Source of the DNA: Pagrus major
Lineage: Eukaryota; Chordata; Actinopteri; Spariformes; Sparidae
DNA length: 64,000 nt
Direction: 5' to 3'
Assembly: GCF_040436345.1 (NCBI RefSeq)
Contig: NC_133221.1
Coordinates: 22,578,665-22,642,664 of the forward strand
Shown here: positions 25,501 to 31,335 of the stretch, one piece after another
How the letters are laid out: the number at the start of each line of letters is the position of its first letter
Position numbering within the stretch: position 1 is the stretch's first letter
Notes under the pieces: model-generated
What the model was told of the DNA's origin: nothing
What the model saw: only the letters and a program-made list of their open reading frames with translations
The model's database searches: none
Position numbers and translations under genes: made by a program

Positions 25501-28500
25501 CCAATGTTTGAACACTTTTAACATCTTTATTGTTATTGTTGAGTAGGAACTTCCAGTATTTCTTTCACTATTTTAACGACATTCTTATCAATTGATTTTC
25601 TCTCTGTATCAAACATCCAACACAACTAAAAATATCTTACCCAATCGGACTGTAAGACAGATTTAATATGTTTTAAAATTGACAAACCATAACACTTTTA
25701 ACATCTTTAATGTTCATTTTGAACTTCAAGATAGTATCTACAGTTTATTTTCTCCTTTACTGTGAACCTCTCTGTATCAAAGTACCAACATAACTAAAAT
25801 ATCTTACCCCGGTTGTCCCTTCCTGAAGTGGAGAGGTTCACCCATGGACCTGTCACTTCTCATGGAAACATTGCTGGGTACAGGAGAGACTGATCTGTCT
25901 CCCTCACATGGACTGTAAGAAGATTAGAATTACAAACTTTCAAACATTGTTTACATCTTTATTGTTGTTTTTGAGGTGGAACTTCCAGTATTTCTGTCAC
26001 TATTTCAAATATATTCTCATCCATTGATTTACTCTGTATCAAACATCCAACATAACTAAAATATCTTACCCTGATTTTCCCTTCCTGAAGTGGAGAGGTT
26101 CACCCATGGACCTGTCACTTCTCATGGAAGCATTGCTGGGTACAGGAGAGACTGATCTGTCTTCCTCAAACGGACTGTTAGAAAGATTAGAATTACAAAC
26201 TTTCAAACATTGTTTACATCTTTATTGTTGTTTTTGAGGTGGAACTTCCAGTATTTATTTCACATTTTCAAATACATTCTCATCCATTTATTTACTCTGT
26301 ATCTACCATCCAAGATAATCAAAACATCTTACTCTGGTTCTTCTCTACTGAAGTCGAGAGGTTCACCCAACCTGTCACTTTCCATGGAACCAACGCTGGG
26401 TACAGGAGAGACTGCTCTTTCTTGGTCATACGGACTGTAAAACAGATTTAATATGTTTTAAAATTGACAAACCATAACACTAGGGGTGCACCAATTTATC
26501 AGCCTAACATCGGTAAAAGCCGATATGCGCCTTGTTTACTGACATCAGCTTTTTGGCAAATAAGATGGCATTCACCCATGTTAATCAGTTGTGTCTCATT
26601 CATTTTTTAATCATTTTAACATTTTTATTGATATTTTTGAGGTGTAACTTCCAGTATTTCTATCACTATTTCAAATACATTCTCATCTATTTAGTTCATT
26701 TGGATCAAACATCCAACATAACTAAAATAACTTACCCCGGTTGTCCCTTCCTGAAGTGGAGAGGTTCACCCATGGACCTGTCACTTCTCATGGAAACATT
26801 GCTGGGTACAGGAGAGACTGATCTGTCTCCCTCAAAGGGACTGTAAAACAGATTAGAATTACCAATGTTTGAACACTTTTAACATCTTTATTGTTATTGT
26901 TGAGTAGGAACTTCCAGTATTTCTTTCACTATTTTAACGACATTCTTATCAATTGATTTTCTCTCTGTATCAAACATCCAACACAACTAAAAATATCTTA
27001 CCCAATCGGACTGTAAGACAGATTTAATATGTTTTAAAATTGACAAACCATAACACTTTTAACATCTTTAATGTTCATTTTGAACTTCAAGATAGTATCT
27101 ACAGTTTATTTTCTCCTTTACTGTGAACCTCTCTGTATCAAAGTACCAACATAACTAAAATATCTTACCCCGGTTGTCCCTTCCTGAAGTGGAGAGGTTC
27201 ACCCATGGACCTGTCACTTCTCATGGAAACATTGCTGGGTACAGGAGAGACTGATCTGTCTCCCTCACATGGACTGTAAGAAGATTAGAATTACAAACTT
27301 TCAAACATTGTTTACATCTTTATTGTTGTTTTTGAGGTGGAACTTCCAGTAATTCTGTCACTATTTCAAATACATTCTCATCCATTGATTTACTCTGTAT
27401 CAAACATCCAACATAACTAAAATATCTTACCCTGATTTTCCCTTCCTGAAGTGGAGAGGTTCACCCATGGACCTGTCACTTCTCATGGAAACATTGCTGG
27501 GTACAGGAGAGACTGCTCTGTCTTCCTCAAACGGACTGTTAGAAAGATTAAAATTACCATTGTTTTAATACTTTTAACATCTTTATTGTTATTGTTGAGC
27601 TTCAAGATAGTATCTACAGTTTATTTTGTCCTTTACTGTGAACTTCTCTGTATCAAAGTACCAACATAAGTAAAATATCTTACCCTGGATCACCTTGAAC
27701 CCAGGGGCTGCTGGTCCTTACAGGTGTTGCCATCCTTGAACCACAAAAAAAGGAGATAATTAGGTCTCATAGTTTCATTTTCTGGAACTGAATTCATTGG
27801 CTTCATTAGCTCTTATTGTGGAAACAACACAGACACTATAAAGACAACGTGTCGTACAAAAATGATCAACAGTCGGGAACTAATTTTTCTGATACAGTCA
27901 AGTCAAAATGGCTAACATTAGACAGACTGATGTTAGATCTATGATATCTCATGTTTTTAGATTTAATATTACTGCTGCATTCATGTGCAATCAAGTGTCC
28001 TTTTAATGCTGTAGATGTTTAAGGTTCAGCTCAGTTTAACTACTGTATTTACTGTTGGCTAGTTTTATCCACAGTAATGTGTAAGATTATATAAGATCAT
28101 CATATGTTTGCAGCATGGCTGTCCTGTGAGAGCCATGTATCTGTAAAAAGTCAGAAGAACAGCCTGTTTTCAGCTTTGTGACGATGCTGATGTAAGAGGG
28201 TTTTTAGCTGAAGAAGGGGGGGCATTGAATGAATACTTCATCCTTCAGTTTATCGTTCAAAATAAACAAACCTGGAAATTCATGGCTTTCAATGGACAGG
28301 GAGGAGAGGAAAATAAATAAAATAAAATCTGAAACATAACTAGTAACTAAAGCTGTCAGACTAATGTTGTGGAGTAAAAAGTCAAATATTTGCCTCTGAG
28401 ATGTATTTGAGTAGAAGCATAAAGTAGCATAAAATGGAAATATTGGAGTAAAGTGAGTAAATGTATTATGTCGTATAATAATTATATTTATTGTACATTA

Positions 28501-29319
28501 TCAGGCCCAGTGCCACTGTTCTTAATTTTGCTCCAATAAGTAAGCCAGTTGCCTTTACATCCAAAGGTGTCTTGAGGATGAACTCGTGTGGAAACAGTAC
28601 AATATGACAATATCAGCTGACTGAGGTTAATTTACCGAAGTCACCTTAGTCATCAACATAACAGTTGCCCCCCTGAGAGATTTGGCAGCGGCCACCACTG
28701 CTTGAACCTTTTAGTTGAGAGGTTCACAAAAACATTTTGAGCAGCAACATTTCAGAACAAAACCAGTTAATTTAAATGGAATTTCTGCCATCACATAGTT
28801 GAGGAGGGAAAAAATGTGGCTTCACTTTAGAATCACTTTGTTGAGTTGAAATGCATTTGACTGTGTCACTTTTACAATAATAGTAAATTACAGCTGCTGT
28901 ACATTTGATATATTTTCAGTAACCACTGTTACAGAGTGTTTGGTCAGTAACCATGTCTCTCCTCATCCTGAAGAAAATTAATTTCCTGGTATCCCCGCTC
29001 ACTTTATCCAATCAGGACAGAGAGTCCATAAAGAGGCGGTCCTGTCTGCTTGTGAACACACAGAAAGCAGGATCCTCCTGTTTGCTGCTATGTCTGGTGA
29101 TTACTGCTGCATGTTCACGAGGTGAAGCAGAGGGGAGGGAGGGGACTGCTAATTGCAAAACGGACAGCAAGTTAGCTAAACGAGGACAATGCTTAAAGCA
29201 GCTTTAAGTATGAAGAGTGTGCATGGTACGTAGTGTATCCCAAATAAACTTCTACTTACTTCAGTGTTGATGAGGCTTCAGTCTGCTCCTCAGACATGTT
29301 GATTTTATGGTAGATTGAC
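1..29319 (-). CDS. NLRC3-like multi-half-NACHT NLR gene (left copy), 3' end outside window
   Basis: Gene model read from splice sites and frame, not from a transcript. Order on the minus strand: start exon with ATG at 29297; 51-base exon 27684-27734; 15 peptide-repeat exons from 27535 to 20290 (all phase 2 to 2); linker exon 15973-16031 (phase 2 to 1); ten half-NACHT exons from 15417 to 3837 (all phase 1 to 1); FISNA-NACHT exon from 1583 to the window edge. Summed exon lengths keep frame at every join, giving about 3,300 residues before any LRR. Fish NLRC3-like proteins are cytosolic innate sensors, and their usual form has one FISNA-NACHT. The additional half-domains here are not part of the family architecture I know. 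No CARD, pyrin or other death fold is visible. LRR and SPRY exons would lie below base 1. Whether all exons are used in one transcript is inference. Confidence 0.75.
1935..2345 (+). pseudogene. Tc1/mariner-like transposase 3' fragment
   Basis: Plus-strand reading gives broken Tc1-type transposase: CHTAK, EEWHQEHDKELK, then DLNMIEHLWNMLEQVRSM, the block that carries the third catalytic acid (Glu of IEHLW), followed by PPTHWCQTPQD. Frames change and the N-terminal DNA-binding part is missing, so it is dead. The same fragment sits in the paralogous intron at 53417-53830, so it inserted before the duplication. Confidence 0.75.
2455..2600 (-). pseudogene. Second Tc1-like fragment, opposite orientation
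   Basis: The plus strand reads GTGCACATTGTCCTGCTGGG, then TACTTGGTCGGCAACTGTGTT and a stretch ending CATGACCCAAG. These are antisense versions of the Tc1 transposase region around its QQDNAPCH and ADQV blocks. A shorter remnant of the same piece lies at about 8061-8125, 12071-12135 and 58540-58600. Assignment is by recognition of the family, without alignment. Confidence 0.5.
3837..4562 (-). CDS. Half-NACHT exon, type A (module 10 of left gene)
   Basis: 726 bases, phase 1 to 1: acceptor TTTATCCAG, exon starts AA-ACA-TTG (LKRRQQLVSALRRR), donor at ATACGAT|GTAAGC. About residues 1-75 are a divergent, charged FISNA-like lead with an NEVDN motif. A NACHT P-loop half follows: RTVLTIGEAGIGKSF (Walker A), an insertion-bearing loop (WVKSLWSKADEEV), VVFVLDGLEDYQPPLDF (Walker B), PASVDVLLTNLI, LWITSQNSA, and it stops at TTEIR. 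Everything after the sensor-1 region (HD1, WHD, HD2) is absent. It is nearly identical to 55317-56042 (three residue differences). Confidence 0.85.
4866..5495 (-). CDS. Half-NACHT exon, type B (module 9)
   Basis: 630 bases, phase 1 to 1. Acceptor ATCATTTCTTTAG, start GC-AAA-GAC, donor TGTCGAG|GTATGA. The lead reads KDFKHELTADLKATIRHQHE then ETDTELYEIGEENK, a FISNA-like element comparable to IYTDLYIIEGE of the full exon. NACHT half: GVPRVGKTH, VAFVLDGLEECDLPLDF, LWIVSQPSG, ending QTECR. It differs from 56346-56975 by one residue (SGVEK versus SGVHK). Confidence 0.85.
5817..6446 (-). CDS. Half-NACHT exon, type B (module 8)
   Basis: 630 bases, phase 1 to 1, same splice signals as its neighbour at 4866. 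The whole exon is open from GC-AAA-GAC to TGT-CGA-G; the ATG at 6342 is internal, not a start. Walker A GVPHVGKTL, Walker B VAFVLDGLEECKLPLDF, then LWIVSQPSGMDK. The intron on its 5' side resembles that of module 9, pointing to a local tandem duplication of about 950 bases. Confidence 0.82.
6749..7387 (-). CDS. Half-NACHT exon, type B (module 7)
   Basis: 639 bases, phase 1 to 1. Starts GG-AAA-GCC-TTC after TTTCTTTAG; ends at TGTCGAG|GTATGA. The lead reads NPKLTADLKRRILSQHEEE. Walker A GAAGVGKTL. A short duplication (FDDCRFDK) precedes CEVAFVLDGLEECDLPLDF. It also has LWIVSQPSG. It is the first module after the linker-exon relic at 7941-7999. Confidence 0.85.
7625..7870 (+). promoter_or_regulatory. 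Repeated promoter-like element, copy 1
   Basis: CCAATCAGG at 7718-7726, then CCATAAAGGGGCGG from 7737. One of six copies in the window (others near 11728, 15745, 29008, 58188 and 61972). Orientation is plus, opposite to the NLR gene. Promoter function is inference from the boxes only. Confidence 0.3.
7941..7999 (-). pseudogene. Linker-exon copy inside module array
   Basis: 59 bases after GTTGAAG, open, coding LPDQKTDTTKPSSVDTSSK. It is homologous to the linker exon 15973-16031. Donor is GTTACA, with C instead of G at position +5. It starts in phase 2, so it cannot follow a type A module in frame; only a phase-2 peptide exon could splice to it. Confidence 0.55.
8061..8813 (-). other. Intron with Tc1 scrap
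   Basis: Begins with the short Tc1-like remnant (to about 8125) and continues with sequence homologous to 3180-3780. No exon recognised. Confidence 0.5.
8814..9548 (-). CDS. Half-NACHT exon, type A (module 6)
   Basis: 735 bases, phase 1 to 1, AA start and T|GTAAGC end as in the other A exons. Lead LKRRQQLVSALRRRFLSENT, then EKSNEVDN. Walker A GEAGIGKSF, Walker B VVFVLDGLEDYLPPLDF. The sensor-1 position reads LWITTQHSA. The loop before Walker B is longer than in 3837-4562 (RFVNSVTSLWSKAEEE). Confidence 0.85.
9864..10493 (-). CDS. Half-NACHT exon, type B (module 5)
   Basis: 630 bases, phase 1 to 1. The reading frame is open across the whole exon from GC-AAA-GAC-TTC, although no ATG precedes the NACHT part, as expected of an internal exon. 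Walker A GVPRVGKTH, Walker B VAFVLDGLEECDLPLDF, LWIVSQPSGVDKIPSEY, end QTECR. Confidence 0.83.
10815..11447 (-). CDS. Half-NACHT exon, type B (module 4)
   Basis: 633 bases, phase 1 to 1. Lead NPKLTADLKRRILSQHEEE and TDTELYDIGKENK. Walker A GAAGVGKTL, then CSIAFVLDGLEECDLPLDF and LWIVSQPSG. It corresponds in position and sequence to 6749-7387, the first B module of the neighbouring unit. Confidence 0.85.
11690..11885 (+). promoter_or_regulatory. Repeated promoter-like element, copy 2
   Basis: CCAATCAGG at 11728-11736 followed by CCATAAAGGGGCGG. It lacks about 40 bases present upstream of CCAAT in copies 1, 3 and 6. Confidence 0.3.
11951..12009 (-). pseudogene. Linker-exon copy inside module array
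   Basis: 59 bases, open, with TNKPSSVDTSSK near its end. Same GTTGAAG acceptor and weakened GTTACA donor as the copy at 7941. If used, it would give an in-frame entry into seven downstream modules instead of ten. Confidence 0.55.
12071..12817 (-). other. Intron with Tc1 scrap
   Basis: Homologous to the intron at 8061-8813. No exon seen. Confidence 0.5.
12818..13534 (-). CDS. Half-NACHT exon, type A (module 3)
   Basis: 717 bases, phase 1 to 1, the shortest A exon. It lacks about six codons (around NGSPVAK) after NEVDSGEK relative to the one at 8814. Walker A GEAGIGKSF, Walker B VVFVLDGLEDYQPPLDF, LWITSQPSA, ends TTEIR then T|GTAAGC. Confidence 0.85.
13838..14458 (-). CDS. Half-NACHT exon, type B (module 2)
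   Basis: 621 bases, phase 1 to 1, open from GC-AAA-GAC-TTC-AGA. The lead is shorter than in other B exons and reads KEKKTQTYDGLFPKSRTEKV. Walker A GVPGVGKTH, Walker B VAFVLDGLEECDLPLDF, LWIVSQPSG, end QTECR. The ATG at 14354 is internal. The middle of the lead looks like the other B subtype (7 kb type), so it may be a conversion hybrid. Confidence 0.82.
14779..15417 (-). CDS. Half-NACHT exon, type B (module 1, first of left array)
   Basis: 639 bases, phase 1 to 1. Starts GG-AAA-GCC-GTC after TTTCTTTAG; joins the linker exon (ends AAA-G) as a Gly codon. Walker A GAAGVGKTL. Walker B IVFVLDGLEECDLPLDMKKEKKNK has an inserted basic stretch just after it, unlike the other modules. LWIISQPSG. Confidence 0.85.
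15660..15915 (+). promoter_or_regulatory. Repeated promoter-like element, copy 3 (best TATA)
   Basis: CCAATCAGG at 15745-15753 and an exact TATAAA at 15765-15770 followed by GGGGCGG. It is preceded by ATGTCTCTCCTCCTCTTGCTC, a hydrophobic leader-like start that soon meets a stop. Function unproven. Confidence 0.35.
15973..16031 (-). CDS. Linker exon joining peptide repeats to modules
   Basis: 59 bases, phase 2 in and phase 1 out, the only exon type that converts the peptide-array phase to the module phase. Acceptor GTTTGTGTTGAAG, coding ATDQNPDTTKPSSVDTSSK, donor AAAG|GTTAGA with G at +5. The paralogous exon in the right gene is 62202-62260. Confidence 0.7.
16120..16420. repeat. Imperfect tandem repeat of about 60-65 bases
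   Basis: At least four degenerate units carrying AAAGTGCACATTTTGTGCAT or close variants followed by ATGCCACTA-like sequence. It looks like non-coding terminal sequence of the adjacent hAT element. Confidence 0.5.
16480..16970 (-). pseudogene. hAT (ZBED-like) transposase N-terminal fragment
   Basis: Contains a BED-type zinc finger (VICKVCCKSV with YHHLRTH), a TPYDKNSQKQKEIT linker, and the hAT block AVTYHIAKDMAPVSVVEKPG, then LDPRYNLPRGEYFAEKALP. It stops being homologous near 16485, where AAA|GTAAAG resembles a donor. The catalytic and dimerisation parts are missing and the start is cut by the DIRS junction, so it is a remnant. Confidence 0.8.
16970..18121 (-). pseudogene. DIRS-type reverse transcriptase fragment
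   Basis: The minus strand codes SIDL-type motif FTIDLTDAYFHVAIHP, LRFAFEGTAYEYLVL, FGLSLAPRTFTKC, and the catalytic box YLDDWVII, typical of DIRS1-like tyrosine-recombinase retrotransposons of fish. An upstream part (WYSRYFVVPKKGGGLRPFLD) lies in a different frame, so at least one frameshift is present near 17600. RNase H, methylase-like and tyrosine recombinase regions are absent. Not functional. Confidence 0.85.
18204..19770 (-). pseudogene. DIRS-type ORF1 (gag-like)
   Basis: A 438-codon frame from 19520 (gag-like, proline-rich basic end PPPPPKRTTTPA) continues an upstream frame from 19757 (MSAEPKRAKGKSS, CPQGCGFSLHEKDFHEA, VERVLRKTAIAQLDPL). The two meet with a frameshift near 19500. The acidic centre (DEQEPLSSDQ) and the block RTQASTARALSSVTMLQTYQ are typical of DIRS ORF1 in fish. 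Base composition is clearly more GC-rich than the host introns. Confidence 0.8.
19790..20100 (-). mobile_element. DIRS 5' terminal region
   Basis: GC-rich non-coding sequence upstream of ORF1 with a short TATA-like ATATATGT, ending near TATGTGTTTTACCGAG where host intron resumes. The terminal repeat cannot be confirmed because the 3' end of the element is missing. Confidence 0.45.
20290..20394 (-). CDS. Peptide-repeat exon 15 (left gene)
   Basis: 105 bases, phase 2 to 2, TTACAG acceptor and CCAGG|GTAAGA donor. Codes PCEGDRSFSSVPNDVS then MGEPQNISKEKP. Last repeat before the DIRS/hAT insertion. Confidence 0.8.
20560..20661 (-). CDS. Peptide-repeat exon 14
   Basis: 102 bases, phase 2 to 2. 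Codes PYDQERAVSAVPSDVS then ESDRLSKPQNIS. Short (34-codon) subtype. Confidence 0.8.
20700..21520 (+). mobile_element. hAT-derived remnant, copy 1
   Basis: Starts with the fish hAT-type end AGGGATGCACCAATTTATC. About 430 bases in it codes SLDPRHKDRYFYKD, a hAT transposase motif, then breaks with stops. It is repeated at 22164 and 23628 within tandem units. Confidence 0.65.
21761..21865 (-). CDS. Peptide-repeat exon 13
   Basis: 105 bases, phase 2 to 2; ends AATCAAG|GTAAG. Codes PCEGDRSVSAVPNDVS then EKSDRSMGEPQNIS. Confidence 0.8.
22024..22125 (-). CDS. Peptide-repeat exon 12
   Basis: 102 bases, phase 2 to 2. Codes PYDQDRSVSPVPSDVS then ESDRLGEPQNIS. Confidence 0.8.
22164..22985 (+). mobile_element. 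hAT-derived remnant, copy 2
   Basis: Near-identical to 20700-21520, duplicated with the exon pair around it. Confidence 0.65.
23225..23329 (-). CDS. Peptide-repeat exon 11
   Basis: 105 bases, phase 2 to 2. Codes PCEGDRSVSAVPNDVS then EKSDGSMGEPQNIS. Confidence 0.8.
23488..23589 (-). CDS. Peptide-repeat exon 10
   Basis: 102 bases, phase 2 to 2; same peptide start as exon 12 (PYDQDRSVSPVPSDVS). Confidence 0.8.
23628..24470 (+). mobile_element. hAT-derived remnant, copy 3
   Basis: More diverged than copies 1 and 2 and about 20 bases longer (extra GGTTTGCTGTCAAACAAGAG-like stretch near 23830), so it is the older unit or the outgroup of the recent duplication. Confidence 0.6.
24709..24813 (-). 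CDS. Peptide-repeat exon 9
   Basis: 105 bases, phase 2 to 2. Codes PCEGDRSVSPVPNDVS then KKSDGSMGEPQNIS. Confidence 0.8.
24972..25073 (-). CDS. Peptide-repeat exon 8
   Basis: 102 bases, phase 2 to 2. Codes PYDQETAVSPVPSDVS then ESDRLGEPQNIS. Confidence 0.8.
25375..25479 (-). CDS. Peptide-repeat exon 7
   Basis: 105 bases, phase 2 to 2. Codes PFEGDRSVSPVPSNVS then MRSDRSMGEPLHFRKGQP. Confidence 0.8.
25641..25649 (-). other. 9-base remnant exon between intact splice sites
   Basis: TTACAG | TCCGATTGG | GTAAGA. The first three and last two bases match the ends of full repeat exons; about 96 bases are gone. The length is divisible by three and phase 2 to 2 is kept. May be a deletion relic or a microexon. 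Confidence 0.4.
25808..25912 (-). CDS. Peptide-repeat exon 6
   Basis: 105 bases, phase 2 to 2. Codes PCEGDRSVSPVPSNVS then MRSDRSMGEPLHFRKGQP. Confidence 0.8.
26070..26174 (-). CDS. Peptide-repeat exon 5
   Basis: 105 bases, phase 2 to 2, acceptor TAACAG. Codes PFEEDRSVSPVPSNAS then MGEPLHFRKGKS. Confidence 0.8.
26333..26434 (-). CDS. Peptide-repeat exon 4
   Basis: 102 bases, phase 2 to 2, donor CCAGA|GTAAGA. Codes PYDQERAVSPVPSVGS then ESDRLGEPLDFSREEP. Confidence 0.78.
26736..26840 (-). CDS. Peptide-repeat exon 3
   Basis: 105 bases, phase 2 to 2; duplicate of exon 7 (PFEGDRSVSPVPSNVS). Confidence 0.8.
27002..27010 (-). other. 9-base remnant exon, second copy
   Basis: Duplicate of 25641-25649, with the same splice signals. 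Confidence 0.4.
27169..27273 (-). CDS. Peptide-repeat exon 2
   Basis: 105 bases, phase 2 to 2; duplicate of exon 6 (PCEGDRSVSPVPSNVS). Confidence 0.8.
27431..27535 (-). CDS. Peptide-repeat exon 1 (first repeat)
   Basis: 105 bases, phase 2 to 2, acceptor TAACAG. Codes PFEEDRAVSPVPSNVS then MRSDRSMGEPLHFRKGKS. The repeat type (SVSPVPS..SM.SDRSM..PL.F) is the N-terminal repeat familiar from fish NLRC3-like proteins; its function is unknown. Confidence 0.82.
27684..27734 (-). CDS. Second coding exon, left gene
   Basis: 51 bases between GGTTCAAG and CCAGG|GTAAGA, phase 2 to 2. Codes MATPVRTSSPWVQGDPG after the AA|G junction Lys. It has the same donor sequence as the peptide-repeat exons and looks like a shortened, diverged relative. 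Confidence 0.75.
27735..29259 (-). other. Intron 1 of left gene
   Basis: No exon recognised. AT-rich with a copy of the promoter-like element at its 5' end (28921-29200). Confidence 0.5.
28921..29200 (+). promoter_or_regulatory. Repeated promoter-like element, copy 4
   Basis: CCAATCAGG at 29008-29016 and CCATAAAGAGGCGG after it. This copy is next to the start exon rather than a linker exon; similarity with the other copies ends near CAGCTTTAAG at 29204. Confidence 0.3.
29260..29319 (-). CDS. Start exon, left gene
   Basis: ATG at 29297 codes MSEEQTEASSTL then AA|GTAAGT, phase 2, matching the phase of the next exon. Upstream AACAG at about 29320 may be the acceptor of a 5' UTR intron. The acidic Ser/Glu-rich start resembles other fish NLRC3-like N-termini in style only. 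Confidence 0.65.
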
Positions 29320-29996
29320 CTGTTTTCTCATTTCCAGTGAGTAGTAAGGCAGTCCGTCTCCACACTGACTTATGTCAGCGTCCTCTCGGTCCCCAGACCC
29401 ACTCATTACTGGGCAAATACCTTAACACAAACATATTTACTTTCATCTGACACAAAGGCTGGACAGTAACAACTTCAGGCCTTTAAATCCAGTCGACAAG
29501 TCACCAACCAGAGTGAAGAATTCCCTGAATAAAATAGAAAAATGCATCCAGCTCCTCTGACTTACAGATAGGCCTATCAGCAAATCTGATCAGAGTCTGG
29601 GAGTGGCATCTCACAAGTTATTTCAAAATCATTGTAAGTTAGTGGTAAATGATTAACGTCAGTATGACTGTAACATGTGGACCTTGACCTTGATGTGAGC
29701 TTGATACATAAAATATGGTATGATTAAAAATAAATGCCTGGCAGCCATTAGCCCAAAGGCTTGTGTAAATCAATATAATATACAGTTTATGCATACAAGT
29801 ATAATAATAAGTAATTTCCATTTACAAAACCATAAATGTTTAGCCCAACCTGCAGCTAAATATTATGCTAAGCTAGAAATGTAAAAGGGAGGCACGTGGT
29901 TTGTAATAGGCCAACATGATGGCAAGTTAATAAATCAGAAACACATTAAAAGACGTGATTAAGTACACAGTCATCACAGTTTCTTATCAATCTTAC

Positions 29997-30155
29997 CGGT
30001 ACAGATGACGTTAAAATCCTTCAATCATTTGTTATTCACACAGTTGTTCTCTCAGACGCAGGTGTTATTCTGTCTGTGCTTTCCTCCCTCCCTGCAGAAC
30101 TGACAGCTACACTTTCAATTTCTCTTTGGCTCAGCAGCAACCCCCCTCCCCTCTG
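29997..30155 (-). promoter_or_regulatory. Candidate 5' UTR exon
   Basis: Ends in a strong donor CTGTACCG|GTAAGATT at 29997, about 680 bases upstream of the start exon. Its 5' border is set only by the TATA-like sequence near 30185. No coding sequence. Confidence 0.35.
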
Positions 30156-30190
30156 AGAGCTACTGAACTTTATCCAGTGATTATATAAGG
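30113..30190 (-). promoter_or_regulatory. Candidate core promoter with ISRE-like core
   Basis: Minus strand TTATATAA near 30183-30190, a G-rich run (GAGGGGAGGGGGG) and GAAATTGAAA at 30113-30122, which fits the GAAANNGAAA core bound by interferon regulatory factors. Consistent with an immune gene; the boxes are short and could be chance. Confidence 0.35.
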
Positions 30191-31207
30191 AAATAAATCA
30201 TTACTGTATATGAGATACACAGGTTCTGTATATGTGCATATGTGATTTGTGCTTCTTTCATTATTGTCTTTCTCCTCATATTCTTGTCTTCAGTTACACC
30301 CTGTGTGGCAACTTTTAACCGCTATTTTTAAAAAGGTCTTTGACTCTCTGGACCAATCACAAGCTGCGTTTCTGGGCGGTGAACCATGCAGCTGAGCCAA
30401 TGAGATTCGAATCCCTGACCCTCAACCATGATTGGCAGTGACTGTGTCCAGACAGCACTCTACTGCAGCAGGGATGCTGACGTAGCTGCAAAGATGAAAT
30501 ACATTTGAAGATGGTTATCTGCAGTTCGTCAGAAAAACTGTTGTCGCATTCTGCCATGATCTTTACAATGAAAACATGAATGGACACACTGAAACAGATG
30601 AACAGATGTGAATAGATTGATATGTCTGAACTCATTCCCTGCAGACTTGGGCTGCAGCTTTGATGACAATAAATACATAATTTACTTGCTTGTGCCAAGT
30701 CTTATATTTATTCAAATGTTTACACAGAAAGTGATCCAAGGAACAAATAATGGGGAAAATCTGTTCAGCTTCTCATAAATTATATTTAAATTCACTGCTC
30801 TTCAATAAGTGGGGTTTAGGGTTGTTAATTGGATTGTGTTGGATGATGAAGTATTCTTGCTTTGAAAAATATGTAAGTGTGAGGCAGCAATTACATTTTA
30901 ACTCAAGTACGATATCTTAGACGGTAAGATTGTAAAACCAGCAAGAGAAAGCTTCATTTTTTAAACTATCCAACAAAAAAAAGCCACTCCTATAAAACAC
31001 ATACCTGCACTGCCTGATTACACCGACACTGACTGCCCCCTTACTCTTGCTAGAAAGCTGGGAGAGGTGTTAGCGGCTAGTTCACTATATGTTCCACCAG
31101 CTCTCTTAACATTTTTAGTCAAATAAATACATGAATAAACAACTCTGTTAAATGCCACAAACATACCTCAGTCCGAAAAAGGCTATCTGGTGCAGCAGTC
31201 ACTCCTT

Positions 31208-31335
31208 TGTTGCTGCGGCTGTGTTCTTTGTGCTAACTGAGTTAGCCGCTGTACAAGTCTGTTGCTGCTGCGGCTGTGTTCTTTGTGCTAACTGGGTTAG
31301 CCGCTGTACAAGTCTGTTGCTGCTGCGGCTGTTCT
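31208..31335. repeat. Tandem repeat, about 55-base unit, 2.3 copies
   Basis: The unit GTTGCTGCGGCTGTGTTCTT continues with TGTGCTAACTGRGTTAGCCG and CTGTACAAGTCT. It holds an internal palindrome CTAACTGRGTTAG. Confidence 0.75.

Larger units (their letters stand above)
25112..27560. repeat. Tandem duplication with 1,361-base offset
   Basis: Four exon-like sites recur at exactly +1,361: 25375/26736, 25641/27002, 25808/27169 and 26070/27431. The two copies are close to identical (the 104-codon shadow frames differ by one residue). Each copy begins with a truncated hAT end, AGGGGTGCACCAATTTATC. Confidence 0.85.

Noticed and set aside
20290..27535. Regularly spaced short repeats that could suggest a CRISPR array
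   Set aside because: They are exons of about 105 bases with splice sites and long introns in an animal genome.
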